DNA from: Podospora bellae-mahoneyi | Taxonomy: Eukaryota; Ascomycota; Sordariomycetes; Sordariales; Podosporaceae | Length of the DNA: 64,000 nucleotides | NCBI RefSeq assembly: GCF_035222275.1 | Contig: NW_026946359.1 | Location: 6,820,001-6,884,000, forward strand | Direction: 5' to 3' | Shown here: positions 23,276 to 32,288 of the stretch, piece after piece | Layout of the letters: each line of letters opens with the position of its first letter | Numbering within the stretch: position 1 is the first letter of the stretch | Notes under the pieces: model-generated | The model's database searches: none | What the model saw: the letters and a program-made list of their open reading frames with translations, nothing else | Told to the model about the DNA's origin: nothing | Position numbers and translations under genes: made by a program

Positions 23276-24724
23276 ATGCCCCGGATCAGTCCCCGGGCCG
23301 CCGTGAGGGCAGCCTCCAAGGCGACCTCTGAGCTATCTCAGTCCACACCCAACCCCATAACCCCAATATCCACCATGATCAACCAGCGGGCCATCCCCTC
23401 CGATGCCAGCGAAGAGCTCGCGGCATTCAGATCAAAAGCTCCAAAGCCAAAACCAGAACAACCCCCACCAGTCTCAACCCGTTACCCTCATCAAAAACCA
23501 CATCGTGGTCATGGACCCGCTTCACAGCAACAACAACAACAACAACAAGCACGACCAAAGAAGGAACCCATCCCCATCGATTTTACGGGCTTTGTTCCTA
23601 GGGATAAATTCGAAATCTCCACCTCGCTCCCCCGATCCTACTTTCTGGGCCATCACAGCGCCGCCCTCAACAAAATGCGCCAGTCCCTCTCCAACGTGGG
23701 CCTCATCCTCGAGCTTCGAGACTTCCGGGTCCCAATCTCCTCTTGGAACCCGGTATTGGAAGAATCGCTATCCTCCACCTCCGCCGGTGTCCCGAGATCA
23801 CGGATTATCGTCTATACCAAACGGGACCTCGCCCCCCCAGCGCAAATGACTCCCGACGGGCGACCAGTGCCGGGCACGCAACCACCGGGGAATGTCGTTC
23901 GGGTTTTGAGGACCTTTCACAGGCCGCCGAGGGTGAATAATGTAAAGGACATCATTTTCTTGGGTATGGGGCCTCATGGAGCGTCTTTGCAGCCGTTGCT
24001 GGACGGGATAAGGGATGTCGCACGGGAGATGGACTCCCTCACTGGGCTGAGGGTGATGGTGGTGGGGATGCCGAACGCGGGCAAGTCCACCCTGCTCAAC
24101 AGACTCAGGAGTCACAGTCTACATTTGGGCAAGGCGGCCAAGACGGGGGCGCAACCTGGCGTGACGAGAAAGTTGGGAACGCCGGTTAGGATTCTTCCCG
24201 GGGAGGACTCGGGCGATCCGGAGAGCATGGGGCTGGGGGAGGGGGTTTTCATCGTCGACACGCCGGGTGTGTTTGTGCCGTACGTTTCCGAGCCGGAGGC
24301 CATGTTGAAGCTGGCGCTGGTGGGGTGTGTGAAGGACGGGATCATTCCTGCTGTTACTGTGGCTGACTACCTCTTGTATCGGTTAAACCTGGTCCGGGAG
24401 ACGACATACCTGCAAAGGTTTGGGATGGGGAGGCCGACGAATGATGTGCATCAGTTTTTGAGGGCGGCGGCAAGACGAACGGGGAAGTTGAGGAAGGGAG
24501 GAGATGAGAGTATGGAACATGCGGCCGACTGGGTTATTCAGGAGTGGAGGAAGGGGAATCTGGGGAGGTTGTTGCTTGACGAGGTGACTCCCAAGAAACT
24601 GGAGGAGGCGATGGAGCGGGCGAGGGAGCCGAGTCTGAGTATGAACCAGGCGAGGAAGAGGGAGAAGGTGGCAAGGAAGGAGAGGAATGAGGCTAAGAGG
24701 GCTGGGGGTGGGGAGAGTGCTTGA
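23276..24724 (+). CDS. MTG1: Mitochondrial ribosome-assembly GTPase Mtg1 (YlqF/RbgA family)
   Basis: A single exon encodes 482 residues, starting at CACCATGCCCC (MPRISPRAAVRAASKAT), an Arg/Ala-rich start typical of matrix import. The G-motifs are circularly permuted, as in YlqF/RbgA: G4 (TKRD) near 181, then G1 (GMPNAGKST) at 264-272, G2-like GVTRK and G3 (DTPGV). The YlqF C-terminal domain follows, with LALVGCVKDGIIPAVTVADYLLYRL. Family members act late in assembly of the large mitochondrial ribosomal subunit at the inner membrane. The N-terminal 110 residues are an unusual extension containing eight consecutive Gln codons and the phrase PIPIDFTGFVPRDKFEIS. The tail is basic and helical (ARKREKVARKERNEAKR). 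It converges on the Sls1-like gene, another mitochondrial expression factor, with 277 bp between stops. Confidence 0.93.
   Translation: MPRISPRAAVRAASKATSELSQSTPNPITPISTMINQRAIPSDASEELAAFRSKAPKPKPEQPPPVSTRYPHQKPHRGHGPASQQQQQQQQARPKKEPIPIDFTGFVPRDKFEISTSLPRSYFLGHHSAALNKMRQSLSNVGLILELRDFRVPISSWNPVLEESLSSTSAGVPRSRIIVYTKRDLAPPAQMTPDGRPVPGTQPPGNVVRVLRTFHRPPRVNNVKDIIFLGMGPHGASLQPLLDGIRDVAREMDSLTGLRVMVVGMPNAGKSTLLNRLRSHSLHLGKAAKTGAQPGVTRKLGTPVRILPGEDSGDPESMGLGEGVFIVDTPGVFVPYVSEPEAMLKLALVGCVKDGIIPAVTVADYLLYRLNLVRETTYLQRFGMGRPTNDVHQFLRAAARRTGKLRKGGDESMEHAADWVIQEWRKGNLGRLLLDEVTPKKLEEAMERAREPSLSMNQARKREKVARKERNEAKRAGGGESA
23525..23548 (+). repeat. In-frame CAA/CAG run (eight Gln)
   Basis: One CAG and seven CAA codons in a row lie in the N-terminal extension of the Mtg1 gene. 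The tract is uninterrupted and therefore likely to vary in length between strains. Confidence 0.9.
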
Positions 24725-25001
24725 GGGGTGTGTAGAACGATGAGTTATTGTACGTTTTTGTATACTAGGTGAGTGGGTTTCCACTATGGGAACATGCAAA
24801 ACGATTCTTCGCGTGAAAAGATAATGTCCAAAAGTGACGTTCCCATATGCAGTTTATCTATGCCTCTCTCTATATGCAGCCCACCAGATGATCTATCATA
24901 CACACTACCGTTCCTCGTCACTTTCTTTGTACATTGACCCTCAGTAGAGAGATGCAGTTGTTTTTATACACATAACAGATTTCCTTCCATCACCCCACTC
25001 C
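24725..25001. other. Convergent 3' ends of Mtg1 and Sls1-like genes
   Basis: 277 bp hold both 3' UTRs. Nothing else is seen. Confidence 0.5.
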
Positions 25002-28000
25002 TTATTTTTCCCCGGCCCCCACCCAGTCCCCAAACCACTTCACCCCCTCCTTCTTCACCTCCCCATCCTCCCCAACCAGCGCCTCTCCCCTCGCAAACTT
25101 CCCCACCGCCTCGAGATACTCCCTTGTCAACTCTTCCACGCTCTTCTCCTTGACCTCCGGCTTCTCAGCCGGCTCAGCCATAACCAGAGCCTCATCGATG
25201 GCCTCCACCAAATCAGCCCCCTCCCCAATCTCCCCCATGACCTCCTCCGCTGCCAGGAACCTTTCATCCTCCTGTTCAGCTACCCCCTCTTCCACAACCC
25301 CCTCCTTGGCAGCCTCAACAGGCACCGCATCCAACGCAACCTCACTCCTCACCCCCCTCCTAAACCCCCCGCTAACATGCGTATACCTCATCCTAAAACC
25401 CCCCCACTCACTCATGATCATCCGATGGATCTCCAGTCCCGCAAACATGTAATCCATCTCTACCTCCCCTTCTTCCCCTTCCTCCCCTTCCTTCCCAGCA
25501 AACAATCTCCTCGGCAACCTCAACCCATCCAAACTCGCCGGTGTCGCCAGCTTCTCCTCCCACGGCTTAAGCGTGCTGTCCCTGAGGAACTCAAACATCG
25601 GCTCGGCGTGCTCCTTGATCCCTGTCCCCGGGAGATCATAGTACTTTGTCTGATGAAGCCTCACGTCAGAGGGTGATTCGGGGAGGGGGAGGTCGGCGTC
25701 GTGGTCGTTGATCACCGCGCGGAGGTCCTTGAGTTCTTTGATCTCGCGGTGGTCCGACTCGATGCGGACTTCCAAGTTGGGGGCCGAAGAGATGAGGGAT
25801 GGGTCGGTGTCAGGGGCGGGGATGAACCGGAGGACTGTGATCATGTGCCAGAGCCCGGGGTTTTTGAGGTTGGATTCGAGAGACAGGAAACGGACACAGG
25901 GCAGGACAGGGGCGAATGTTCGAGGGAGATCGGGGGCCGGAGGGGCGGTGGTTGAGGGGGAGACGGAGGAGAAGAGGACATGGCCGAAAACGGCGGTGGT
26001 GTCGGTTTTGGGGTGGAGGGACCAGCCGGGGGAGTAGTCGGCTTTGTTGACGGGGAGGGCTTCGGTGCGGTCTTTGAATTCGACGGGGTGAATGACGATG
26101 GAGGTGGGGATTGGGTTTTGGGTGGATGAGGTTGTTGTCGTTTGGTCGGGGGGGGGAACATCCTCATCGTTGGTTGCTCGTGTTGATTTTGGTGGGACCT
26201 TGTTCGTGGCGGCTGTCCATCTGGCCCAAGACTTGCTGCGCTCGTGCCAGGGGAGCTTGGGACCGCAGTCCACCTCGGGAACAAAGCGAGCCTTGGAGGA
26301 AGCCTCGGGGGTTTCAACCAGAGACCGAGAAGCACGAGGGTCCTCACGGTAGGCGTAGCTCAACAGACGGAGCACCTGCTCGCCGTGGTTTTCGGTGACT
26401 GCGTCTCGTCCAGGCAGCTGAATCCAGGTGACGAGGATCTTGTCGCCGGACGGGCTACGACGAATAATGCTGTTTGTCATGGTTTCGACCTGATTCAAAA
26501 CCGCCGGCTCGATCGCCAGAGGCCCTGGGGTGATGAAGCTGGCGTTGAACTGAACTGTTTTCATGTGGGACAGCAGCTGGTTGAGACGGTCGAGAATCAA
26601 GTCAGCAGTGTGTTTGGGTGCGGTGATCGAAAGGTATTGCGAGCTGGGGAACATCTCGATCTGCTTTCCGTTTTTCAACAGGGTGCGCGAGATATCTCTT
26701 AACCACCTCTTGCCACCAAGGGTCAGCATGTCAAACTCGGCCTTTCGCAGCTTCACATCCAAGCAGCCTTGTCCCTCGAGAACATTGCTGCACGACAGAT
26801 CCCAGCACATGCGCATCAAACGCACCACCAGCTTCTCTTTGGGAGAAGCCCCTTGGGAAACGTAACCCCAAAGCTTTCCATCCAGATCTGGCGGGGTGTT
26901 TTCAGCGGCCGCAACCCATGGGCGGATCTCCAAAATCCAGGGAGGGACTGTCGTGTTGGCATCTCCCGGATCTTTGAATTGGCGGGCCGAGTTCCACGTC
27001 TCAACATATGCGTTGAGTTGGGGAACCGTGAAACCTTGCATGAGAGTATCCTTGAGCGTGACAAATTCCTCCTCGCTCAGCACCCGCTCGTCTGCCGGTC
27101 GCAGCTCGTGAATATTGAGCAGTATTTCCTCCGAGGTGAGACTACCAGCGCCCCCTTCAAGCAGATTCTGCAACATAGCCGAAGTCTGCCCCAGCTCTAG
27201 ATCTTCGCCTCCCGTGGTGAGTTTTTCCAGTCGCCTAAGGGGCTTTTTTCGAAGCACGATTGCAGTCGCTGGCTTGCCCAGCATATCCAACCCCAGGTTC
27301 TCCCTTTCAGCTTCGACAAGTTGCCCCTTGGACCTCCAGCTTCTCGAGTCTTTCAAGTCTTTGAATTGAGAAAAGGGCCAGTACATGCTCTTGTTTGCGG
27401 CATGTTCACCCGATCTTCTGGATCTGTCCCTCCGCGCGGGTGGGTGCTCGCTCCATGCGGCTGGGTTCTCTGGACTTTCGAAACCGCCATCACTTTGGTC
27501 TTCTACCAGGCCCTCACTCCAAAGCCGTTGGCCATACTCCTCGATTTCCCGCGCAATATCCTGCTGGATTTCCTGCTGGATTATCTCTCCGCTAGCCTCT
27601 GGGCTTCTCTTTTGTTCCTCCTCGGCAGCTTCCAGTTCCCATGGGGCTGGCTCGAGGATCCTCTGAATTCTTTTCCTCTTCTTGACTTCTGTCACCTCGA
27701 CTTCGAAGAAATTTTCCGTCGTAATCTCGGGTTCGTCTTCAGAGTTCGGTTTCGACCCGGACGAAGAACCAGCAGCGTAGCATCGTGAATGCGATCGTTG
27801 ACGCGAAAGCGGCAAAACGGTATGCCTGGACAGCGCGGGGAGCGAAGAAACAGGTCGACTTCCAAAGTATCTCGACGATCGGTTTGCGACTCTTGCGCCG
27901 GTGCCCGAAGCTGACAGAAAACCTGAACCTGCAGCGCCTGCCAACTGGAGCCGGCACCTCAAGCAAACAAAGCTGGCGCTGCCAGTCACCTGTCGCCTGA

Positions 28001-28004
28001 GCAT
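25002..28004 (-). CDS. SLS1: Sls1-type mitochondrial inner-membrane-bound regulator
   Basis: A single exon encodes 1000 residues. The ATG at 28004 (MLRRQVTGSASFVCLRCRLQ) begins a clear presequence rich in Arg and Ser, with RYF and SRCYAAGSS cleavage-like sites. The frame continues upstream through a poly-T tract but without leader character. Conserved blocks are LTSEEILLNIHELRPADE and FTVPQLNAYVETW (about 300-350), then KEKLVVRLMRMCW and a KH-like pair near 430-560, and a C-terminal beta-rich domain up to FRRGVRSEVALDAVP (about 900). In yeast, Sls1 is an inner-membrane matrix-side protein that couples mitochondrial transcription and mRNA delivery to translation for respiratory-chain subunits. 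The tail contains acidic runs (EGEEGEEGEVE) and ends in KWFGDWVGAGEK. The family call comes from the overall domain pattern; sequence identity to yeast is low in this family. Confidence 0.82.
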   Translation of the reverse strand: MLRRQVTGSASFVCLRCRLQLAGAAGSGFLSASGTGARVANRSSRYFGSRPVSSLPALSRHTVLPLSRQRSHSRCYAAGSSSGSKPNSEDEPEITTENFFEVEVTEVKKRKRIQRILEPAPWELEAAEEEQKRSPEASGEIIQQEIQQDIAREIEEYGQRLWSEGLVEDQSDGGFESPENPAAWSEHPPARRDRSRRSGEHAANKSMYWPFSQFKDLKDSRSWRSKGQLVEAERENLGLDMLGKPATAIVLRKKPLRRLEKLTTGGEDLELGQTSAMLQNLLEGGAGSLTSEEILLNIHELRPADERVLSEEEFVTLKDTLMQGFTVPQLNAYVETWNSARQFKDPGDANTTVPPWILEIRPWVAAAENTPPDLDGKLWGYVSQGASPKEKLVVRLMRMCWDLSCSNVLEGQGCLDVKLRKAEFDMLTLGGKRWLRDISRTLLKNGKQIEMFPSSQYLSITAPKHTADLILDRLNQLLSHMKTVQFNASFITPGPLAIEPAVLNQVETMTNSIIRRSPSGDKILVTWIQLPGRDAVTENHGEQVLRLLSYAYREDPRASRSLVETPEASSKARFVPEVDCGPKLPWHERSKSWARWTAATNKVPPKSTRATNDEDVPPPDQTTTTSSTQNPIPTSIVIHPVEFKDRTEALPVNKADYSPGWSLHPKTDTTAVFGHVLFSSVSPSTTAPPAPDLPRTFAPVLPCVRFLSLESNLKNPGLWHMITVLRFIPAPDTDPSLISSAPNLEVRIESDHREIKELKDLRAVINDHDADLPLPESPSDVRLHQTKYYDLPGTGIKEHAEPMFEFLRDSTLKPWEEKLATPASLDGLRLPRRLFAGKEGEEGEEGEVEMDYMFAGLEIHRMIMSEWGGFRMRYTHVSGGFRRGVRSEVALDAVPVEAAKEGVVEEGVAEQEDERFLAAEEVMGEIGEGADLVEAIDEALVMAEPAEKPEVKEKSVEELTREYLEAVGKFARGEALVGEDGEVKKEGVKWFGDWVGAGEK

Positions 28005-28491
28005 TTGAGTTGGTGTTTTCCTTTCTCCTTGAACTTCAAACCCAATGAAAGAAATATCACCGCCAAGAGTCCGTTTCTGTTGCCGTATGTCGAAAAAATT
28101 CAAGATGTCGCTTTCACCAAGCCCAGTCGCAACTTCTGCGACGACGAGCACCTTGCAATTGAATATTTTAGGTGGGTCTTTCACAACGTCCCCCAACCCA
28201 CTTTCCAACTTCCCGGCAGGCAAAACAAAACAAAAAAAAAAAAAAAAAAAAAAAAGACACATGGGGTCACGTAACGTAACAGCGGGCGTTTGACGCGCCA
28301 AGAATCAATTAAACTATGTTGGACGCGTTTTCCTTTCCCCCCACTATTTCATTCCATCAACCCCAGAGTCACTGTCTGACATCATCGTCGATACGAACAC
28401 CCTCTTTGTTAGCCGCCATCAGCCAACCGACAGTCTCATGTATGCCAGTTCTACCGCCCTTCGATGCTGGGACGAGTATATGCTTGAGAGA
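28005..28491. promoter_or_regulatory. Short divergent promoter between Sls1-like and Nse3 genes
   Basis: 487 bp separate the two start codons. The segment contains a 24-base A-run at about 28232-28255, close to the centre and probably nucleosome-excluding, plus a pyrimidine-rich leader on the Nse3 side. The shared promoter would place a mitochondrial regulator and an SMC5/6 subunit under common chromatin control (inference). Confidence 0.5.
28232..28255. repeat. Poly(dA:dT) tract of 24 bp in a divergent promoter
   Basis: An uninterrupted A run is preceded by CAAAACAAAACA. It lies about 230 bp from each start codon. Rigid poly(dA:dT) elements of this length are known to deplete nucleosomes in fungal promoters. 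Confidence 0.9.
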
Positions 28492-29566
28492 ATGCCTAGA
28501 CTCCAGCAGAGCCGCCGCCAACGGCCGGTCGATGAGGATGAAGATGTCGACATGCATGAGCCACAAGATGATCAATACGCCTCAGATGGTGCTGCCGATG
28601 AAACGATGAATGGCCCTCCAAACGAGGAGCTCAGCCAGTTGATAAAAGGATTGGTCCGGTATGCCATCGCATGTGATTTCTCACGGACCCCCATTCGGAG
28701 AGATGCCATTAGGGAGAAAGGTTTGTGTCCTTTTTTTTTTCTTTCTTCTCTTTCTCCCCTTTTCATGATACCATATATACTAACCCCCTCCCTCCTTAGT
28801 TCTCGGTACAAATGGCCGGCAGTTCAAAACAGCATTTGCCGGAGCTCAGAAACAGCTCCGAGCAGTTTTTGGCATGGAAATGGTGGAGCTTCCAGCTAGG
28901 GATAAGAATCTCATGACCACCGAGCAGAAGCGGAAAGCCGCCAAAAGCCAGTCCCAAAAGGAAGCCACATCGAATGCCTACATTCTTACCAACATCCTGC
29001 CAGAAGAGCTTCGAACCCCCGCTCTCACCCGGCCCTCAAAGGTCGTGTCCGCCGAAGGTGAAGCAGCGTACACGGCCCTGTACACCACGATCATCTCGCT
29101 CATCACCATCTCGGGGGGCGAGCTTAGTGATACCCGCCTCAGGAGGCATCTGGCCCGGCTCAACGCCGCCGAATATATGCCCAGCATGAACCCAAACGAC
29201 CCTGCTAACCCCACGGAGAAGACCGACGTTGTGCTACAGAGGATGATCAAACATGGGTATCTGGTCAGGATGGTGGATAACAGGGGCAACGGCGACGACG
29301 ACTCTACTACGTGGCATGTTGGACCAAGAGGGAAGGCAGAGGTGCCCAAGGAGTCAATTGCGGGCTTTGTCAGGACCATCTACGGTGGCTCGGACCCAGA
29401 GCTGGAGTCAAAGATTCAGATCAGCTTAAAGGGCGTCAAGGAGAGGAAACCGGAGATACGTGAGCAGGAGCAGGAGCAGGGACTGGGTGATGAAGATGAG
29501 GTCCAGGAGGATGAAGAGATGCAAGAGGCCGGACCGAGTAATGGGCAGAGAAGGAGGCATGCGTAA
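28492..29566 (+). CDS. NSE3: MAGE-domain protein Nse3, SMC5/6 complex subunit
   Basis: Exons 28492-28720 and 28800-29566 (79-bp intron with a TACTAAC-like branch and TTAG acceptor) encode 331 residues. I chose the ATG of MPRLQQSRRQRPVDEDEDVDM because it has A at -3 and starts the basic-acidic leader usual in the family; ATGs at 28438 and 28480 are alternatives. The MAGE fold covers about 40-255, with LIKGLVRYAIACDFSRTPIRRDAI, the F-K-x-A-F-A-G-A-Q block, YILTNILPEELR, the winged-helix part GELSDTRLRRHLARLN and MIKHGYLVRM. A GxxxxGRK-like strand (WHVGPRGKAEV) follows. Nse3 pairs with the RING protein Nse1 and Nse4 and binds DNA within SMC5/6 for recombination repair. The C-terminal tail is Glu/Gln-rich (REQEQEQGLGDEDE) and disordered. 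Confidence 0.9.
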
Positions 29567-29797
29567 CAAGGAAGGGACGCGCATACCATGGGATCAAGGT
29601 GTTTTGGCGTCTAAAGGGGTATCATTGTAGAATTCGTCCTATGGGTATTTGCGATCGTCTGGGACTGGCCAGGAGGCCGTACTGTTATCACTTGATCACC
29701 CCCAACTTGCCCGTTCCTGTGGTGTTTACTCCGTCGTCATGTCGTGCAAATGTGCAAATGTGCAAATGCGATATTGAGAGATGCTGCCATCCCTCAT
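29567..29797. other. Convergent 3' ends of Nse3 and SF3b10 genes
   Basis: 231 bp hold the two 3' UTRs. Three tandem copies of the hexamer in GTGCAAATGTGCAAATGTGC occur at about 29744-29768. No gene is seen. Confidence 0.5.
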
Positions 29798-30205
29798 TCA
29801 GCTTTGTTGTCCACCCATGATCATATCCTCTTCTCTCGCTGGTGGTGGTCCGGCGGGCTGTATCATTTTCTGGTGTTAGACAGGTCAGCACATGCTCTGC
29901 TTTTTCAGTGCAACGGGCTACTGACTCTGATCATCTCGGCGCGCACTTTGGTAACAGGCTCATTCGATGCCAGCGCAATATATGACAGGAGGGCGGGGTG
30001 GCCGACGATGCTGGAGTAGGTGTCGCGGTTGATGTTTGTCTTCCACTCCCAACTCGTCGTGTCTGGGTGCCCGGTGCCGATGTACTTGGCCTGCAGCCGC
30101 TCGAGCTCTTGTTGGGTGCGAAGCTTGTCGGCCTAGCGTGAAGCGATGTTTTGTTAGCGGCTGCCTCTTGAGGGACTTGATATTTTGGGGGTTAGAACTT
30201 GCCAT
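29798..30205 (-). CDS. YSF3: Splicing factor 3B subunit 5 (SF3b10 / Ysf3)
   Basis: This gene was assembled by hand from three exons: 30205-30203 (ATG only), 30132-29926 and 29869-29798, giving 93 residues against 86 in human SF3B5. The protein reads MADKLRTQQELERLQAKYIG, then TGHPDTTSWEWKTNINRDTY, GHPALLSYIALASNEP and the conserved end MIRKMIQPAGPPP. This matches the family from end to end, including the WEW and RD-Y signature. Intron 2 (29870-29925) has a GTCAGT donor and CACCAG acceptor. Intron 1 (30133-30202) joins ATG to GCC and uses a GC-AG pair with donor GCAAGT, a GCTAAC branch site and CTAG acceptor; the GT donor four bases downstream would put the protein out of frame. SF3b10 is a core part of the U2 snRNP SF3b complex in the nucleus. 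It diverges from the zinc-finger gene at 30575. Confidence 0.9.
30133..30202 (-). other. GC-AG intron directly after the start codon of SF3b10
   Basis: The 70-bp intron has donor GCAAGT, the form normally seen in GC-AG introns because the rest of the U1 pairing is perfect. Its branch site is GCTAAC and its acceptor CTAG. Removal leaves ATG as the whole coding part of exon 1 and restores the family start MADK. Confidence 0.75.
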
Positions 30206-30574
30206 ATTTGCGCACTTGTTGTGGTGTTGCTGCTTTGCTGGATGGAGGGCTTCCGAGTTATGAATGTTGCGCAGCGCGCCTGCCAAGACGAGCCAAGTTC
30301 TGGAAATGCGCAGGGGCAGGTGCCACGGCAGGCTTGGCATTTCAAGCTCGGTGTGGAGCATGCTCTCTGCAGGACCCATCTCACCTCAAGGTCACTTTGA
30401 GGAAGCACTCTCACCTCCAACACACCCATTCCAAGCGCATCGTTCTGTCTCAGTCAATCCATTACACCATCAGTGTTACACGTACACATCCATCGAGAGG
30501 GATCGTCCGAACTATCGAATCATTACCACGTCTCGTCGGGATTGGGGTTCCCAACCCCCCTTCTCTACTGCACC
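30206..30574. promoter_or_regulatory. Divergent promoter between SF3b10 and the zinc-finger gene
   Basis: 369 bp separate the two ATGs. The stretch from 30400 to 30574 is C/T-rich leader for the plus gene. No TATA box is evident. Confidence 0.45.
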
Positions 30575-32089
30575 ATGACGGCCATCCTCCTCCAATGTGC
30601 CCTCGCTGCTGCACAAGACGCTCGTTTCGACTCGGAGGCTTCTGCCATACAGCAAAATCATACGGCGACTCACGGCGACGACCCTTTAATAGCCTGTTCG
30701 TCCTGCTACGGTAGCCTCTTGGACCTCTACAAGGCCAGATATTTCAACTGTCCTCCGGCAGACTTGCTGAAAGACCCGTCACTCTCATCCCAAGGCGAAT
30801 GGTTCACATCCGCCCCCCCATCTTTTCTTGAAAAGCTGGCAGATCTTATCGAAAAGGCAAAGCAGTATCAGATCCATCCAGGCCTTATTGACGAACATGT
30901 AAAGAAACAAAAAGAGCGATGGTATGCCGACAGCCTGACCACGCTGAGGTTGAGATCCATGGTGCAAGATGAGGACAAGACAGCCATCGCCGAACAACTA
31001 GAAAGGGTCACCGCAGGATTGGCACCAATCGAGGAGCTCATGACTGCTGTATCCACATCGTTGAAGAAGTTGTCAGGCAGCGAAAGTCCGCCAATAGATG
31101 ATTTGTCCAAAGGACTTCTTGCAGCCACAAATCACACTGAGAGGATAGAGGTGCTCAAGGAAGCCCTCTTTGCGACACCATCACAACCGACTGACGGTAG
31201 CCCCAGTGGCGAGGTGCCCGAGGTCCACGCAAAATACTACAACATGCTCACACAGGACAATGCCAGCATGGAGCAAGTCAAGGACGCAATCCTGAGTGAT
31301 CACCAAAGATTGTCTAGCGCCCAGGACGAGATCAAAAAGGTCGAGGCAAGGCTGGCGGAGCTGAGGAGAGGGCAGGCTGCCTACGAGCTGGAGAAGGCCA
31401 AAAAGGCAGAAAACAAGAAACGGCTTGCCGAGCAGCAGAGGAGCGTGATACCTGACGGGCTGACGAACTTGCCACCATGCTCGGTGTGCCGGAATCCCGT
31501 TAACCCTTCGAGCTTCAGACTTTGCACCGTGTGCGCGCTTCTTTCTGGGTACGAGCTCGAGGGCGCAGAGATGACTGTCTATTGTGGCTTTGAGTGCGAA
31601 CACGAAGGATATGTAAGTCTGCCTTTTCCCCCTGGCTGTCTGCTCTCGTCTTGGAAGATACTGATGCTGTTTTCTCATCAGAGAAATCATCTCAAGGCTC
31701 ACAGTTGTTCCGCCGGTCCTACATGTGTTCACGCTCGTGTGGATTCATCCGGAAGGCGGCAGATGCCAAACAACAACCATGCGGCACATGACGAAGACAC
31801 TAAGATGTCGGACGTTCTTGCCACTCCGGCAGACCTCCGATTCTGCAAGGAATGTGTTGTCAATCTGAAGAAGCCCACAGCGTGGTGTTCTCCGGCCTGC
31901 GTTCGTGCTCACTATGCGCAACATCATGAGAAAGTCCACGTCGGAGGAGCCGCCGACGGCGATGATCGGATGGATACCAATGGGGGGCTGGAAGGCGTTG
32001 ATTTCGACAGCCAGCATTACATCATTTCTCTGGCGGACGCGGTTAAGGAATGGGAAGCCAGGAATGGGGGGGTGCGGTTGGAAGAGTAA
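30575..32089 (+). CDS. Coiled-coil protein with MYND-like zinc finger and a second Cys/His cluster, unknown function
   Basis: Exons 30575-31612 and 31682-32089 encode 481 residues. The ATG of MTAILLQCALAAAQD sits in CACCATG. The N-terminal half is helical and contains CSSCYGSLLDLYKARYFNC. Residues about 255-295 form a basic coiled coil (EIKKVEARLAELRR, YELEKAKKAENKKRLAEQQR). A MYND-like finger follows: C302-x2-C305, C317-x2-C320, YC337-x3-C341, H349-x3-H353-x-C355. The spacing before the third pair is longer than in classic MYND fingers. A second cluster has C401-x2-C404, WC415-x3-C419, H423, H427 and H428. The intron falls exactly between the third Cys pair and the His ligands, is 69 nt long, in frame and without stops. 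MYND-type fingers usually bind proline-rich partners, so a scaffold role in transcription or the cytoplasm is possible. I do not recognise an ortholog with known function. Confidence 0.82.
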   Translation: MTAILLQCALAAAQDARFDSEASAIQQNHTATHGDDPLIACSSCYGSLLDLYKARYFNCPPADLLKDPSLSSQGEWFTSAPPSFLEKLADLIEKAKQYQIHPGLIDEHVKKQKERWYADSLTTLRLRSMVQDEDKTAIAEQLERVTAGLAPIEELMTAVSTSLKKLSGSESPPIDDLSKGLLAATNHTERIEVLKEALFATPSQPTDGSPSGEVPEVHAKYYNMLTQDNASMEQVKDAILSDHQRLSSAQDEIKKVEARLAELRRGQAAYELEKAKKAENKKRLAEQQRSVIPDGLTNLPPCSVCRNPVNPSSFRLCTVCALLSGYELEGAEMTVYCGFECEHEGYVSLPFPPGCLLSSWKILMLFSHQRNHLKAHSCSAGPTCVHARVDSSGRRQMPNNNHAAHDEDTKMSDVLATPADLRFCKECVVNLKKPTAWCSPACVRAHYAQHHEKVHVGGAADGDDRMDTNGGLEGVDFDSQHYIISLADAVKEWEARNGGVRLEE

Positions 32090-32233
32090 GGCTCTCCCGG
32101 AAGATGAGAAGGAGACGGTTTGCTTGTGAAAAGATTTGCGTGGTGGGCATGGCCCTTGGGGGAAATGGGACAGAGAATAAAAATCACGTTTGTGATTACT
32201 TGTATGGATGGATTCGAATTTTTTATTCTTGTT

Positions 32234-32288
32234 GATTTTTTGGAGAACTTTTTTATTTTTTTATTTTTTTATTTTTTTTTTATTTTTT
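32234..32288. repeat. T-rich tract (T5-10 runs spaced by single A)
   Basis: A TTTTTTA-type periodic low-complexity tract lies just downstream of the plus-strand gene. It is the reverse-complement counterpart of the A-rich tract about 340 bp further on. Confidence 0.85.
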
